Shown: positions 21,961 through 32,446, counted from the stretch's first letter. The stretch: 64,000 bases of DNA from Beverwykella pulmonaria (GCA_001599595.1 BCHH01000004.1:69905-133904), one strand, 5' to 3'. Numbers and translations: made by a program. The notes: generated by a model not told the origin, from the letters alone.

Positions 21961-23921
21961 TCACGGAAACGCAGGATCAAAGTCCGTATTATCCATCCCC
22001 CAAATCTCGATATGCCTCACATTGCTCAGCTCCACTCTCTCGACCCTCCTCAATGGGCCAAGCCTCTTTGCATTCATCGAGTTTTCCTGTCCGGGCGGAA
22101 TGCCATTCGCCTTTCCCTTGGGTGGAAATACCACGCCGCCCAGCTTAAATGCCAGCTTGTCCCCCATGCCGATGTATTTTAGATTCCTATACTCGGGATG
22201 CCAGAGCTCGGTTGCGAGGGCAAACTGGTGCATTTCGACGTCCATGGTCTCCACCTTTTCTGCGAGCTCGGACCCGGGTCGTATGAGGATGCGCAGCGCG
22301 AAGAGTTTGGGCACGAGCTTCAGGATGTGCCGCAGAACATCGAGGGGTGGAATGTTGCACGAAAAGCCGAGCTGTTCGAGGTTGGGACAACTTTGGCAGA
22401 CCTTAAGGAGAGCGTCCTCGTTCAACTGCCAGGTATCTGAGAGTAGAAGGTGGCGCATTGTGCGGTGGTTAGACTGGATGACAGCTAGGTAGTCTCCGGC
22501 AACGCTCTTACATTCCTGCTCGGAAAGAGGTGTGCCGGCTGCGCTGGCACAGTTATTGATGGACGGCGTGCTGATAGATGGCGTGGTTGGTGTTGCTGCC
22601 ATGCTATTTGACTTTGAAGACTTTGCCTTGTTACTGACGAGGTAGAAGCGCTCTAGGCCATGGAATCTGGAGAGCATGCCTGCGTGTTCCTTCTCTACAA
22701 TGTCCACTCGCAGCATCTTCATGTTGTGGTGCACTGGGTGTTGGGAGCTCACTCTCCACGTGTTGTCGAGAAAGACATTAATCGGATCTGCCGAAGAGCC
22801 CATGCAATTGACAATTGTCATCTCCTGAACCGTAGCCGAATCCGTGCAGTGCTCGAAGCCCTCGCCAGTATTCCGCGCATAGAGATTGTACATGGCTAAG
22901 CGCTTCACTGGTATTACGTGTTTTGCGGCCAGACATCGTCCAAAGTAGTTTGTTAGGTTGACAGACTCCTCGCCGCTCTCGCGCATTCGTGGATGCCAGT
23001 GCAGCTTCAGATTCTCGAGTTTCTTCGCCATGAGGAGGAGCAGTGAGAAGTCGTCAGGATAGCAAAGAGGGTCTATGTCGTAGACGACGAGAGTTCGGAG
23101 GTTGGGGAGTGGAGGGATGAGGGTCGTGGGCCGTGGTATTCGTTTCGTCTGACAGCGCAGTGTGAAGGCGGTAATGGTCGGCTTGGCCATGATGCCTTGG
23201 TATATGGTATGCAGTGGCTTGGTATTCAGCTCCCAACTGCGAAAAATCAGCATACGGTCCTGGCAGCACATGATACACATACGCAAAAGCTTGCAGGTTC
23301 TTCATCTTGTCTATGGCGGCGCGCATGGCCACCTGTAGCATCATGCTATTGTCAGGCACGCGGCCCTTGGAGTAGTCGTCCGTGTCGTGCTCCCTCGTGT
23401 CCCCTATGACCCTGAACGTCTGCACATAGTCGGTATATGGCTTTGAGACGAGTGTATTGAGCCCCATGGCGAAGGGGCTCCCATTACCAAAGCCCTCGGG
23501 CCTGCCATTGACATATCGTATATCGGCATAGGAGCGCAGCGTCACCTCTTCGTAGAGGCGTGGGAGGGCCATGTAGTAAAAGACGCGAGACGTGCGCGTG
23601 ACTCTGGCGAGGTCGGCGACATTGTCGAGCTACATGGCGCTGTCAGTATTCCCCCCCATTTCGCAGCCTCCCCAATGAGGTCATATGGCATCCCCGCGGC
23701 CGAGCACGTACATGGTTGATGATCAAGGCGATTAGATGCAGCGGGAGTTCAGTGCCTCGTCCAAAGCCCGAGTGCGATCGCGCCGGCGATGTGAGCCAGC
23801 TGTGGTGCGGCGCCGTGATGGGCAGGCGGTCTCTGCAGTTGATGTTGAAGTTGACTGACGCTTTGGATGCGGCAGCCGCAGCCATGGCAGGCGCGATACG
23901 GGGGAGGGGCGTCTCGGGCAT
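21961..23921 (-). CDS. F-box-like / leucine-rich protein, three exons
   Basis: Exons 23921-23712, 23629-23283 and 23236-21961; introns of 82 nt (GTACGT..TAG) and 46 nt (GTATGT..CAG), both keeping phase, total 610 aa. The N-terminal part ELPLHLIALIINH, continuing after intron 1 as LDNVADLARVTRTSRVFYYM, has the L-P-x..L-I..V..L-x-x-L-x-x-x-x-R-V-S pattern of a fungal F-box. The rest (about residues 190-600) is a string of Leu-rich stretches such as LPNLRTLVVYDID, LENLKLHW, CPNLEQLGFSC and LRRVERVELSNVRHIEIWG, typical of the irregular LRR part of these proteins. A Ser/Thr/Pro linker (about 390-425) interrupts it. F-box proteins recruit substrates to SCF ubiquitin ligases; the target here is unknown. 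An earlier in-frame ATG choice would shift the start only slightly. Confidence 0.75.
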
Positions 23922-24299
23922 TCAAGGTGGATGCGAGGGGCGTGGCATGCGTATTGTTTCTCTCACTCTCACGGCGCGAGTAGGTCCATTGGGGTGTCGA
24001 TAATATCCCCCAAAGGCCAGGCGGTCGAATTCAACGCGGTGCTGTCAGACTTATGATCCGCCGCTTCCTGTCCGGGATCATCCTCGGCAGGGATCAATAC
24101 GCCCAATACGCCGACTAAACCTGTTCAAGACTAGCAGCATCCAAACATCTTCATATGCCAATCGGAGACGCTGGGGTACGATGCGGTACTGTTTGTGTAT
24201 ATTTTGATTTTGATAGGTAGTAAAACCTCTGCCCTCCAAAATAGAGTAACCAAGGGGGCCATTTCTAGCAAGGTCGAATCGCAGCACCGTCCATGTCCA
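23922..24299. other. Intergenic between F-box gene and TDP1
   Basis: 378 bp between the start of the F-box gene and the stop of TDP1, both on the minus strand. No other feature seen. Confidence 0.5.
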
Positions 24300-26184
24300 T
24301 CACTCCTCCATGAAGAACCACGGCTGCTTGCCCTCATATTTCTCGCCCGGACACTGAAATGGAACCTCAAGCGTGCCCTCGAACACACTCATGGGCGGCA
24401 CCTCTCCATCTCCCAGTTTCAACTCATTCAGCTTCTCATCCGGGACGGGCACCACAACACCGCACTCCCAGTTCCGAATGCTGAGTGACCCAAGATTCCC
24501 GCTTTTCAAGACCTTTTGCACGCCCCAAGCAGACTCGGTCAAGTTTGCAGAGCCGATATATGCCCATGCGAAGGGAGTGTTGTCTTTTTTGCGTCCTCTT
24601 GCGAGCAAGATCTTGTTGTGGGAGAGCACGCCGTTCCTAGTCGATTTGTACTCGCGCATGCATTGTTTTGGGAAGGCTACGCCGTAATGACCTCTGTTCA
24701 ATGTGATGATGCCCCCGCAGGCGGGCCCTCCAGTACTTCTGACTACCGTATCGCGGCTTGGGAAGTAGATGTGAATTTGGTTTAGGAAGTCGGCCGGTAC
24801 TTCGTTTTGGAGAGAGAGGGGTAGGCCGGAGGCGGCAGTGAATAATTGCTTCAAGAAAGACTCTTTGAGCGCACCCAAGGAAGACGTCACATAGTCCAAC
24901 TCCAACTCTTGGACTTGATCCAAGTGTAGTCGGCGGATGGCGCTCGAAAGCCCAGGAAGTCCAGTTCGGTTGCTAGATTGGCCCGAGTGGTTCCCTCCTC
25001 TGTTGCTGAATTAGTACTGATCCCGAAAAACACGAAAAATCCACTTACATGGCATGAACAAACGCAAGTCGCGCAGTCTCCGAAAAGTCAAACTTCAGGA
25101 TACCCTCGGTCACATTCCGACCGAGTTGTTGCGCTTCCAAGAAGTATAAAAGCTCTTTCCCAAACGAGGTAAGATTTTTCTTGTCGCCAGCCTTGCCATC
25201 TGTGAGCCTGGGCAAATCAATCAAGAAGAGCGAGTTCTCCATGACTGCCGGCTGCCACGACTCCCCGGTCCGTGGATCCTTTTCCGTTTCTCCCCAATCA
25301 ACTTTGATCATGTTTGCCGTTGGTACCACGATTCGCAGGTGGGTAGGGTGAAATAACAGCATCAGTTTGCTGTGCATGTGGTGGACCTGGCCACCCATGG
25401 GCGGGAAATGCGCTTTGAAGTTTGGAATATTGGCCTCGGCAGCTTCAGCTAGCAGCTTCTCTTGGAGGTCCTTCCCTTTCGCACTCATAATCCAGATTTG
25501 CTTGACTTTCTTGGTATCAAGCTTGCTGAAAAGCCATCGATCGTCCCACTGAAAGGCGCTCAGCACGGCGATGCTCAGGGATGACGCCTGGAGAACCTCT
25601 TCGATCTTGATATCCTTGGTTCTCGGGTGCTTGAAAGCCCATGTGCGTTTGATGGTCCCTTGTGGATACTGGATTGGGGATGGTTTCGAATGATCGTCTC
25701 GAACGCCATCATTTGTCGCTTCCACTGATGATGAGGGTTTCGTTGCCATTTTGGATGGCCTCTCCAGTGATGGGGTACGTTTCCTCTTACCGAGCCTAGC
25801 AAGCCGTTCTTGCTCCATGGCCTTGCGGTCCAGCCCAAAAAAGCTGACCGAGGACTTCACGGGAATAGGAGGAGGTGGCGTGGCTTCTGGCGGAGCTAGA
25901 GTGGGCTGACTGGTATTTGTGTTTCTGGCTGCGTGCCCCGACTGGTGAGAGACTGCACGATCACGACTTGATCTTGAGGTTGGGTTCAAATCGACGGTTC
26001 TCTCGATATGCTGAAGCGATAAGGCGATGGCTTGTCGCAGCTCCTCCTCGTCGTCTTCTTCGTCACCGGAAGAGACTAAGTCAACGATGTTTGCGGGTGA
26101 AGGGGGAGTCACAGCGTGTTGAATATCTGCGAGAGACATTGCGATAGCCATTTTGAGCTCTTCGTCGTCGTCCGAAGAAGCCAT
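24300..26184 (-). CDS. TDP1: Tyrosyl-DNA phosphodiesterase 1 with N-terminal UIMs
   Basis: Two exons (26184-25049 and 25005-24300) around a 43-nt intron (GTAAGT..GTACTAATTCAG), 613 aa. Both HKD catalytic motifs of the phospholipase-D fold are intact: H271-x-K273 in HMHSKLMLL followed by TANMIKVDW, and H508-x-K510 in LSHNKILLARG followed by YIGSANLTESAWG. The enzyme removes topoisomerase-I peptides and other adducts from DNA 3' ends in the nucleus. Unlike yeast or human TDP1, the N-terminus carries two ubiquitin-interacting motifs (about residues 5-20 and 45-61, pattern E-E-E-L-x-x-A-I-A-x-S-L) and a basic patch (LGKRKRTPS, about 131). UIMs would let it bind ubiquitylated proteins at damage sites; that role is inferred. 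The start is fixed by the acidic UIM beginning directly after the ATG. Confidence 0.92.
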
Positions 26185-26444
26185 GGCGATGAGCTTATGG
26201 GCGACAGAGGACGTCGAGGGGAAGCTCGCGTTGTTGTTCTCTCGATTAATTAAAGCACGCTTTCACGCACGCACGTGGGCCACTAGTGTCTTGGCATGGC
26301 CCAACGAAGCAAATGTGGGCAGCCATTTACTCATGTTCGGGAATTGGACATTCCGTCACTTGGTTGATGCGTTGTAACATGTGTAGTCGCGATAAATATG
26401 ATCCCCCTACATGCTCCTCTTCGCCTATTGAGGTTTGGTCCATC
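26185..26444. other. Short intergenic region upstream of TDP1
   Basis: 260 bp between the stop of the membrane protein gene and the ATG of TDP1. It should hold the TDP1 promoter; it contains a TTAATTAA at about 26247-26254 and an ACGTGG, but no clear TATA box. Confidence 0.4.
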
Positions 26445-27263
26445 TCAAGTTGTTTTGGAACCTTTACTTAGATCTCCGCTTCTCACCTTTCTCCCGTCTG
26501 CCAACACGATTTCGGTCTGTCTGACTTCCCTCAGCACACCCAAGTATACACAATCAGCCACAACCCACGTAACCCACAGACAAACCGCAAATGGATTCGT
26601 AAAATATTCATGCCCCTCAGGCCACACAAACCAGCAATACCCATAGTAAACATTCAGGCCAAATACACTCCCAAAGAATCTCGACGCCCAGATGGCGTAC
26701 GAAGCACCACCACTATTTCCACGCACAACAATCTGCGCAAGCAGCCCACACGAGAGCACCACCTGCGCCGTCAGTGCAGTCCAGAAGCCCAGCTCCGTTG
26801 TATCGATCCCCACCACGCCCATGTATATCTTTCCATCCTTTGGATTAACAGGGTCATTTTCGTCGATCCACCAAACGCAGAGGGCCCAGAGGGCCCAACA
26901 CCACCACAGCACGAACACGCCTAGTAGCTTTCCTATATTGCGGCCGACAATCGGTGCATGCGTCCATTCGTTCTTTCCATACTTGACCACCGCGTACACG
27001 AGCCCGATATCAATGATCATCCAAGTCGCGAACACAATCTTCTCCTGGACGGTCTCGGCGACGTAGAGCGCGAATATGATTTCCCAGGCGAAATTAAAAG
27101 CGAGCGAGAGCAGTGGCATCGCGTAGGTACGGTCGCGCAGCGATTGGCGCGTCATGAGTACGTAGGTCACCGTGTAAAGGAGGCCACCGGTGCCGAGGAG
27201 CAGCGTGCAGACGGTGTGGTAGGAGGTCGGGACGTAGGGTGGAGGGATGTCGTTGGAGCCCAT
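26445..27263 (-). CDS. PaxB/Pyr4-like integral membrane protein (terpene-cyclase family)
   Basis: An intronless 272-aa protein with about seven hydrophobic helices. It matches the PaxB/Pyr4/AndB family of small membrane-bound terpene cyclases. The most telling part is DRTYAMPLLSLAFNFAWE (E61), equivalent to the NFAWEIVYG region of PaxB where the acid residue is thought to protonate the substrate. A second conserved acid is present in WVVADCVYLG (D237). Characterised members cyclise epoxy-prenylated meroterpenoids and indole diterpenes in the ER membrane. No prenyltransferase, FAD epoxidase or PKS lies next to it: TDP1 and URM1 are its neighbours. The gene may therefore be a stand-alone member with another substrate. 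Family assignment is firm; enzymatic role is inferred. The C-terminus is short, basic and Ser/Thr-rich. Confidence 0.7.
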   Translation of the reverse strand: MGSNDIPPPYVPTSYHTVCTLLLGTGGLLYTVTYVLMTRQSLRDRTYAMPLLSLAFNFAWEIIFALYVAETVQEKIVFATWMIIDIGLVYAVVKYGKNEWTHAPIVGRNIGKLLGVFVLWWCWALWALCVWWIDENDPVNPKDGKIYMGVVGIDTTELGFWTALTAQVVLSCGLLAQIVVRGNSGGASYAIWASRFFGSVFGLNVYYGYCWFVWPEGHEYFTNPFAVCLWVTWVVADCVYLGVLREVRQTEIVLADGRKVRSGDLSKGSKTT

Positions 27264-27924
27264 GGTCAGAGATGATGTGCGGTCGCTGCTGGAAATAGAT
27301 GAAGGTTGTGAGCTGAGGATTGCAATTGCAAGATGGGAGTTACTAGAGCCTGTGAAAATTCAGAAATGTGAGGTGCAACGACTGAGCCACATCTGAGACG
27401 CAGACGGCCTTGCAGCACTTCGTTTGAGCGAGCGAAGGAATGGAGCGGAGTTGATTAGGCAGATACATTTGGTTAGCACGCGCGATCTAGTTAGCAGATG
27501 GTGCGGATTTGCGGCGTGCTTTGACCTTCCAAGAACGGAGAGCGTTGCGGTTGAAAAGGTGAGGTTCAATAGTGTCGCGATCTTTTCCGAAAGCCCAGGC
27601 ACGATCTTACGTAAGCAAAGCATCACCCAATCAGCAGCCTACTCCCCCAAAACAACGCAGGTAATTTCAATCTTGTAGCTATCAATGCTGGAATCTGTGG
27701 ACTGGGCTGGCGTACAGGATACCTCTCAAGCCGAAGTAGGTGTCCAATAACATCAGATCTTCCTATGTTATGCGCATTGATGTCCACAAAGCCAACATGG
27801 ACTCAGCTCACACTGCCTGGTACGAATGACGGTTCAAAAGCTGAAGACAACCACGTACATGTTGGAGAAGTCAAAGGGATAGAGTTTTTGAATGTCTTCG
27901 CTTCATCGGAGCCGTGGGCACCGG
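27264..27924. other. Intergenic, nothing recognised
   Basis: 661 bp between the PaxB-like start and the URM1 stop, both minus-strand genes. It will contain the URM1 3' untranslated region and the promoter of the PaxB-like gene. Frames within it have no motif. Confidence 0.45.
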
Positions 27925-28359
27925 CTATCCTCCATGGAGGGTGGATACGAAGAGGATGTTGTCGCCATTTTGAATCTCATACCTCTCTTCGCCTTCCAGC
28001 TCCCAGTCGGCATCATTGATGAGCACGAGAATGCCCGGTCGTCTAATGGGAAGTGTCAGTCACACCACACTCTCAGTTGAGATTTCCGGATCGTATCTGT
28101 ACGCACACTGTGCCGTCAAGGACGAACATATCTTTTCTTGGATCCTTCATGGTGTTTTCGCAGAGGTGTCGGACGAGAAATGCAATATTAGAGCGCGTTC
28201 CAGTCGCATCTTTGATTGGTATGGCGAGTGAGTGTTTCCGCTCGTTCGAGAAGAGCATTTCCAGCCCTCCACTGCACAAAGTCAACCCCGTTACAAATCA
28301 GTGCGCCTAATCGCTTACCTGAACTCCACAGTTATCGAAAGTGCATCGTCGGTTGACAT
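27925..28359 (-). CDS. URM1: Ubiquitin-related modifier 1
   Basis: Three small exons (28359-28319, 28271-28107, 28042-27925) with introns of 47 nt (GTAAGC..GCAG) and 64 nt (GTGCGT..TTAG) give 107 aa in unbroken phase. The middle exon has [12 protein letters not shown] and [14 protein letters not shown]; the last has [18 protein letters not shown] and ends in the diagnostic STLHGG. The terminal Gly-Gly is thiocarboxylated by Uba4 so that Urm1 donates sulfur for 2-thiolation of wobble uridine (s2U34) in tRNA-Lys/Glu/Gln. It is also conjugated to proteins under oxidative stress. Its size agrees with the usual 99-110 aa. The gene is easy to miss because no exon exceeds 165 nt. It is divergent from ELP2, 161 bp away. 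Confidence 0.95.
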
Positions 28360-28520
28360 CCTCGATGTTGAACGGCGTCCGAGGGGAGGAAGATGCGTGG
28401 TGTGGTGTTGACGCTGCGAGCGCTAGTACTAAGCGAGACTCTAGCGTGGATCTTGGAAAGAAATCAACTTTGATGACTTTGCGTAATCACGATTCATCAC
28501 CGTGACTCAGGATTTTGATA
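28360..28520. promoter_or_regulatory. Shared divergent promoter region of URM1 and ELP2
   Basis: Only 161 bp separate the two start codons (28359 on minus, 28521 on plus). No TATA box is evident. A perfect TGACTCA (Gcn4/CPC1-type site) lies at 28503-28509, 11 bp before the ELP2 ATG, and TGACTTTGCG at 28475-28484 is AP-1-like. The close head-to-head layout implies a bidirectional promoter. Confidence 0.6.
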
Positions 28521-30971
28521 ATGGACATATCGGTGGGCTTCCTCTCGATAGGCGGCAACAGGAACCCTGCTGCCGCTGACTGGGATGTGGACGGCTTGCA
28601 GTTGCTGGCGTTTGGGGCTGATAACTGCATCGCATTGTGGAATCCTCTGGTAGGCACCAAGCGCTTTCGAGAAGCTCGCACTTGTATTTGTGCTAATGTC
28701 TGGAAGGACCCGGAAAACCATGGAGTTCGAGCGATTCTCAATGGCCACACTAAGGTTGTCAATGCAGTGAAATTCTTCCCAACACAATTATCAGGAATTT
28801 CAATCATCCTCAGCGGTGCAGCTGATCACACAGTTCGAATATGGCGGGGTCGTGATGGCTCTGATTTTGATTTTGAGCTAGTCAAGACTCTTACTGAACA
28901 CCAAGCTCCTGTTACTCGCATCTCGATACTACCAGGCTCTGATGTCTTCGCTACAGGTGCATCCGATGGCACAGTCAGGATATGGAGACTACTGCGTGAC
29001 GCGGACTTCTCATCACTGGACGTGGAACTGCTTCAAACCATCACTCTGGCACCGAAATACTTCCCTTTGAATATTGCTCTTGCAACTCTGGACGACTCTT
29101 CCATTGTTCTTGCTGTAGCAGGCACGCGCAGCACCATCCAGGTTTTCATTTCACAAGATGCCCATTTCAAACTCGCAGCAACTCTTACCGGACACGAGGG
29201 CTGGATTCGCGCACTCACCTTTACCCGCGAGACTTCCGACATTGATAGCGATCTCCTACTAGCCTCAGCGAGTCAAGATAAATATATTCGCTTATGGCGA
29301 GTACACAGAGGCGAAGAGTTGCCCGTGGTGAGCAACGCGCTCAACGACCCTGCCTTGGGAGTTTTGGCGAAGTCTCTTTCCAACAAGGTGCACCGAATTG
29401 AATCTCAAGTGGCGAAATACTCCATCACATTCGAAGCTTTGCTCTTAGGCCATGAAGACTGGATATACACGGCCTCGTGGCGGCGCAGAGAGGGCAAGCT
29501 CCAATTACTTTCAACATCCGAGGACAACTCTTTAGCCATTTGGGAGTCCGATACCGCATCTGGAGTATGGGTGTGCACAATGCGACTTGGCGAAATTAGT
29601 GCGCAAAAAGGATCTACCACAGCAACAGGAAGCGCCGGGGGCTTCTGGATCGGATTGTGGTCTCCCGACGGAAACTCCGTAGTGTCACTTGGTCGCACTG
29701 GAAGCTGGAGAATGTGGACCTATAAATCCTTCGAGGACATGTGGGAACAGCAAGTCGCAATCACGGGACATGTAAAGGATGTGAAGGGGGTATGCTGGTC
29801 CAGGAATGGATCATACCTTCTATCCGATGGTTCTGACCAAACAACAAGACTATTTGCGGAATGGAAGCGCGGTTCCCAGTCATCGTGGCACGAATTCTCC
29901 CGTCCACAGATACACGGATATGATTTGAACTGTATTGACACTATCACCGACTCTCAATTCATCTCCGGCGCAGACGAAAAGCTTCTCCGCGTCTTTGATG
30001 AACCGAGGGGTGTTGCTGAGATTCTCGGCAGGCTGTGCGACATAAAGATAACCGACGCAGAGCTACCAGATGCAGCCAACATACCTGTTCTCGGCTTGTC
30101 AAACAAAGCGATTCAAACCGTGGGTGATGATGAGCCTGTAGAGAATGGCGATCTCGACGACCAGGAAGCTGTTGACCCTGCATCGGTTGTTCGAAGGTCG
30201 ACGCTAGACTTTAATCATCCTCCATTCGAAGATCATCTGGCCCGGCACTTGCTCTGGCCGGAAACTGAAAAGCTGTACGGGCACGGATACGAGATCTCAG
30301 CAGTGGCCACAAGCAACGATGGAAGCCTGGTGGCAACAGCGTGCCGAGCAAGTTCCATCGACCACGCAGTTATCCGGCTCTACGACACCAAAGAGTGGCT
30401 AGAAATCAAGCCCCCTCTCAAGGCCCACTCTCTTACCGTAACCGCTCTTCAATTCTCGCCCGATAACCAGTATCTACTCAGCGTAGGGCGAGATAGACAA
30501 TGGGTTGTCTGGGAACGAAGTGTAAACTCTACATATGCGCTAAAGCTTTCGAATCCGAAAGGGCACACTCGCATGATTCTCGGCGCCTCTTGGGCACCCC
30601 TCGAGCAACCGACCTTCTTCACAGCAGGGAGAGACAAGAGCGTCAAGATATGGCAGTTTGGGATTGCGGAGGCTCAGCTAAAGTCTACGGTTCCAGTAAC
30701 ATCAGCTGTAACGGCGGTTGCGTGTAGTTGGCAAATATCACAAGATCAACTGATGTTTGCATTTGGAACCGAAAGTGGTGAAATCGGCATTGGTCAGGTA
30801 TCGACAGATACGCTGGAGCAGGCTCAAATTACGATAGTGGGCCCGAGACTGTCTCCAGCCAAGACCATTAACCGGCTTGTCTGGAGGCCAAGCAAAGACG
30901 ACATCAAGCGACAGCTTGCAGTGGCTAGTGATGACACTTCAGTGCGCATATTCGACGTTCGGATATCCTAG
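28521..30971 (+). CDS. ELP2: Elongator complex subunit 2 (WD40 protein)
   Basis: An intronless 816-aa WD-repeat protein starting at the ATG at 28521. The N-terminus ISVGFLSIGGNRNPAAADWD matches the Elp2 opening. Two seven-bladed propellers follow, with blades such as NGHTKVVNAVKFF..SGAADHTVRIWRG (about residues 70-115), EHQAPVTRISILPGSDVFATGASDGTVRIW, LGHEDWIYTASWRR..LLSTSEDNSLAIWE, GHGYEISAVATSNDGSLVATA, LKAHSLTVTALQFSPDNQYLLSVGRDRQW (segments of blades) and a final SDDTSVRIFDVRIS. Usual length is about 790-830 aa. Elp2 scaffolds Elp1-Elp3 in Elongator, which adds the carboxymethyl group that becomes mcm5/ncm5U34 in tRNA, in the cytoplasm. The neighbouring URM1 serves thiolation of the same base. 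Confidence 0.94.
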   Translation: MDISVGFLSIGGNRNPAAADWDVDGLQLLAFGADNCIALWNPLVGTKRFREARTCICANVWKDPENHGVRAILNGHTKVVNAVKFFPTQLSGISIILSGAADHTVRIWRGRDGSDFDFELVKTLTEHQAPVTRISILPGSDVFATGASDGTVRIWRLLRDADFSSLDVELLQTITLAPKYFPLNIALATLDDSSIVLAVAGTRSTIQVFISQDAHFKLAATLTGHEGWIRALTFTRETSDIDSDLLLASASQDKYIRLWRVHRGEELPVVSNALNDPALGVLAKSLSNKVHRIESQVAKYSITFEALLLGHEDWIYTASWRRREGKLQLLSTSEDNSLAIWESDTASGVWVCTMRLGEISAQKGSTTATGSAGGFWIGLWSPDGNSVVSLGRTGSWRMWTYKSFEDMWEQQVAITGHVKDVKGVCWSRNGSYLLSDGSDQTTRLFAEWKRGSQSSWHEFSRPQIHGYDLNCIDTITDSQFISGADEKLLRVFDEPRGVAEILGRLCDIKITDAELPDAANIPVLGLSNKAIQTVGDDEPVENGDLDDQEAVDPASVVRRSTLDFNHPPFEDHLARHLLWPETEKLYGHGYEISAVATSNDGSLVATACRASSIDHAVIRLYDTKEWLEIKPPLKAHSLTVTALQFSPDNQYLLSVGRDRQWVVWERSVNSTYALKLSNPKGHTRMILGASWAPLEQPTFFTAGRDKSVKIWQFGIAEAQLKSTVPVTSAVTAVACSWQISQDQLMFAFGTESGEIGIGQVSTDTLEQAQITIVGPRLSPAKTINRLVWRPSKDDIKRQLAVASDDTSVRIFDVRIS

Positions 30972-31448
30972 CAGGTAGCGACAGTCCTGCCGTCTTTCAA
31001 TTCAGGAAGTAGCATCTGGCTTCATCGCTTGCTGCTGCAATTGCCTGCTCTGTCCCGTCCCTGGCCTAGCCTAAACACTACCTTTCGCGACTCGGGCATC
31101 TGTTATCCCCACCATGAAGCTAGAAGCCCCTTTTTAAACATATTGAACTCCTTTCGGCCACCTCGCCATTGCTATCGCGGGGATTGAATCACAACGCGAG
31201 TACATGTTCAGTCTTTAACCCAGCCACCCTGTGTGCATCTCCTGCTTGCTGAAGCCTCACATGCCTAAGACGCGATAAAAGTGGAGAAGCGCCGAGCCAC
31301 AGTTGTGACTTTGAGCTTTTTTATTCTGAAAGTCAAGTTAATTCGGAATGGTTCGCACTTGTCATATCAAAAACTTTGCGTCCTCTGCTCGGAAATAACG
31401 GCCCCACGTTCAACGTACCTGCCCCGCTCAGCGAGGGGGTAGATGCGA
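30972..31448. other. ELP2 downstream region
   Basis: No gene recognised. It will contain the ELP2 3' untranslated region. Confidence 0.45.
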
Positions 31449-31805
31449 TGAGAGAATTGGAAACTCTCGAGTCCTGCCCACAAAAATACCATCTAGTCGG
31501 TCTCCCAACGGAATTCTTATTGCCGATTATCAAGCATATTCTCGCCATTCCCATTGATTTACTCAGTCGATCAGAGGGTAGAGTCCCTGTCAGTCTTTTC
31601 GACATGCCGGAAATTATGTGATGTTGATTTCAAAGTCTTGTACAATAATCCTCTCTACTTTAACAAGCCGCCGGATTCATCGACCTTCCATATATGTAAG
31701 AAATCGGGACGGCTTCGGAAGGTCTGTGGAGGACATGTACTTCATGTGGTCATTGAATTGCAGGCCATTTACGCAATACAGTGTCACGTTGGCGACGATG
31801 CGTAA
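31449..31805 (+). pseudogene. F-box protein fragment
   Basis: The frame from the ATG at 31449 (MRELETLESCPQKYHLV) runs into GLPTEFLLPIIKHILAIP, an F-box-like L-P-x-E..I..I segment. The neighbouring frame then supplies VFSTCRKLCDVDFKVLYNNP, which looks like the next part of the same kind of domain (fungal F-box proteins read S..CR-L..I..P-x-L-Y). A frameshift near 31590 separates them. Nothing of the usual long LRR tail follows. It may also be an unannotated spliced gene, but no good donor and acceptor pair joins the two frames by eye. Confidence 0.4.
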
Positions 31806-32446
31806 CAGGAGGTTAGACGCCAATGTAACTTGTCTTAGCTCACCGCACGTGTGCCAATAATTTTTTTTCCGCTATCCTTATTATTGCTCTGTTGAAATTT
31901 TCACGCTAATGTATTACGTAACCAAGTATAGAACAAAGCAGAAAATGATGTGGTCGCAGCGTTCAAAGATATGAATGAAATATAGCACGAAAGAAACTTC
32001 TGGGAACGTATACACCACTTATACGTATTTGCGTTCTTCTACCCAACGAACTCTGTAGCAGGTCACTGGCAGGCTGTCCGTTCAGACTGCCAAAAACTCG
32101 AAGCCTACCTATCTGTAGCGGTTCAAGTCCCACCCACATTTCTAACTAACTAAAAAATTCCGCCGTGTACCAGTGACGGTAATCTATATACAAATAATAC
32201 AAACCAAAAAAATCCGACCTGAAGCAATCCGCGTGTGTGATGAGTGAACGCCTGGAAATGCATCCCCAATCTCCCCCACTCGTCCAAAACATAAGGAAAG
32301 GAAGACAAGAACGTGTAATTTATGGATTACTTTAACTGCGTCCAATATGGAACCGTCCTAGCAAAATCTTCGATTTTCGCTTCGCTCTTGAACTACATAG
32401 TTAGCACACTAGTATTACCATCACTTTGGTAGTGGAGACGAGAGGC
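31806..32446. other. Downstream region of FMP27
   Basis: No separate gene seen. On the minus strand a possible extra last exon of FMP27 lies near 32335-32390: a donor GTAAGC at the stop region (32450-32445) and an acceptor TATGTAG preceded by a GCTAACT branch site. The exon would end in a short frame terminating RTVPYWTQLK. The phase works only if an AG a few bases further in is used, so this is an alternative, not the call. Confidence 0.4.

Noticed and set aside
22022..22492. 156-codon plus-strand frame over the F-box gene
   Set aside because: Antisense to a supported exon with low-complexity Ser/Arg content.
28515..28520. ELP2 start two codons earlier at 28515
   Set aside because: That codon is TTG; the first ATG is at 28521 and matches the expected Elp2 N-terminus.
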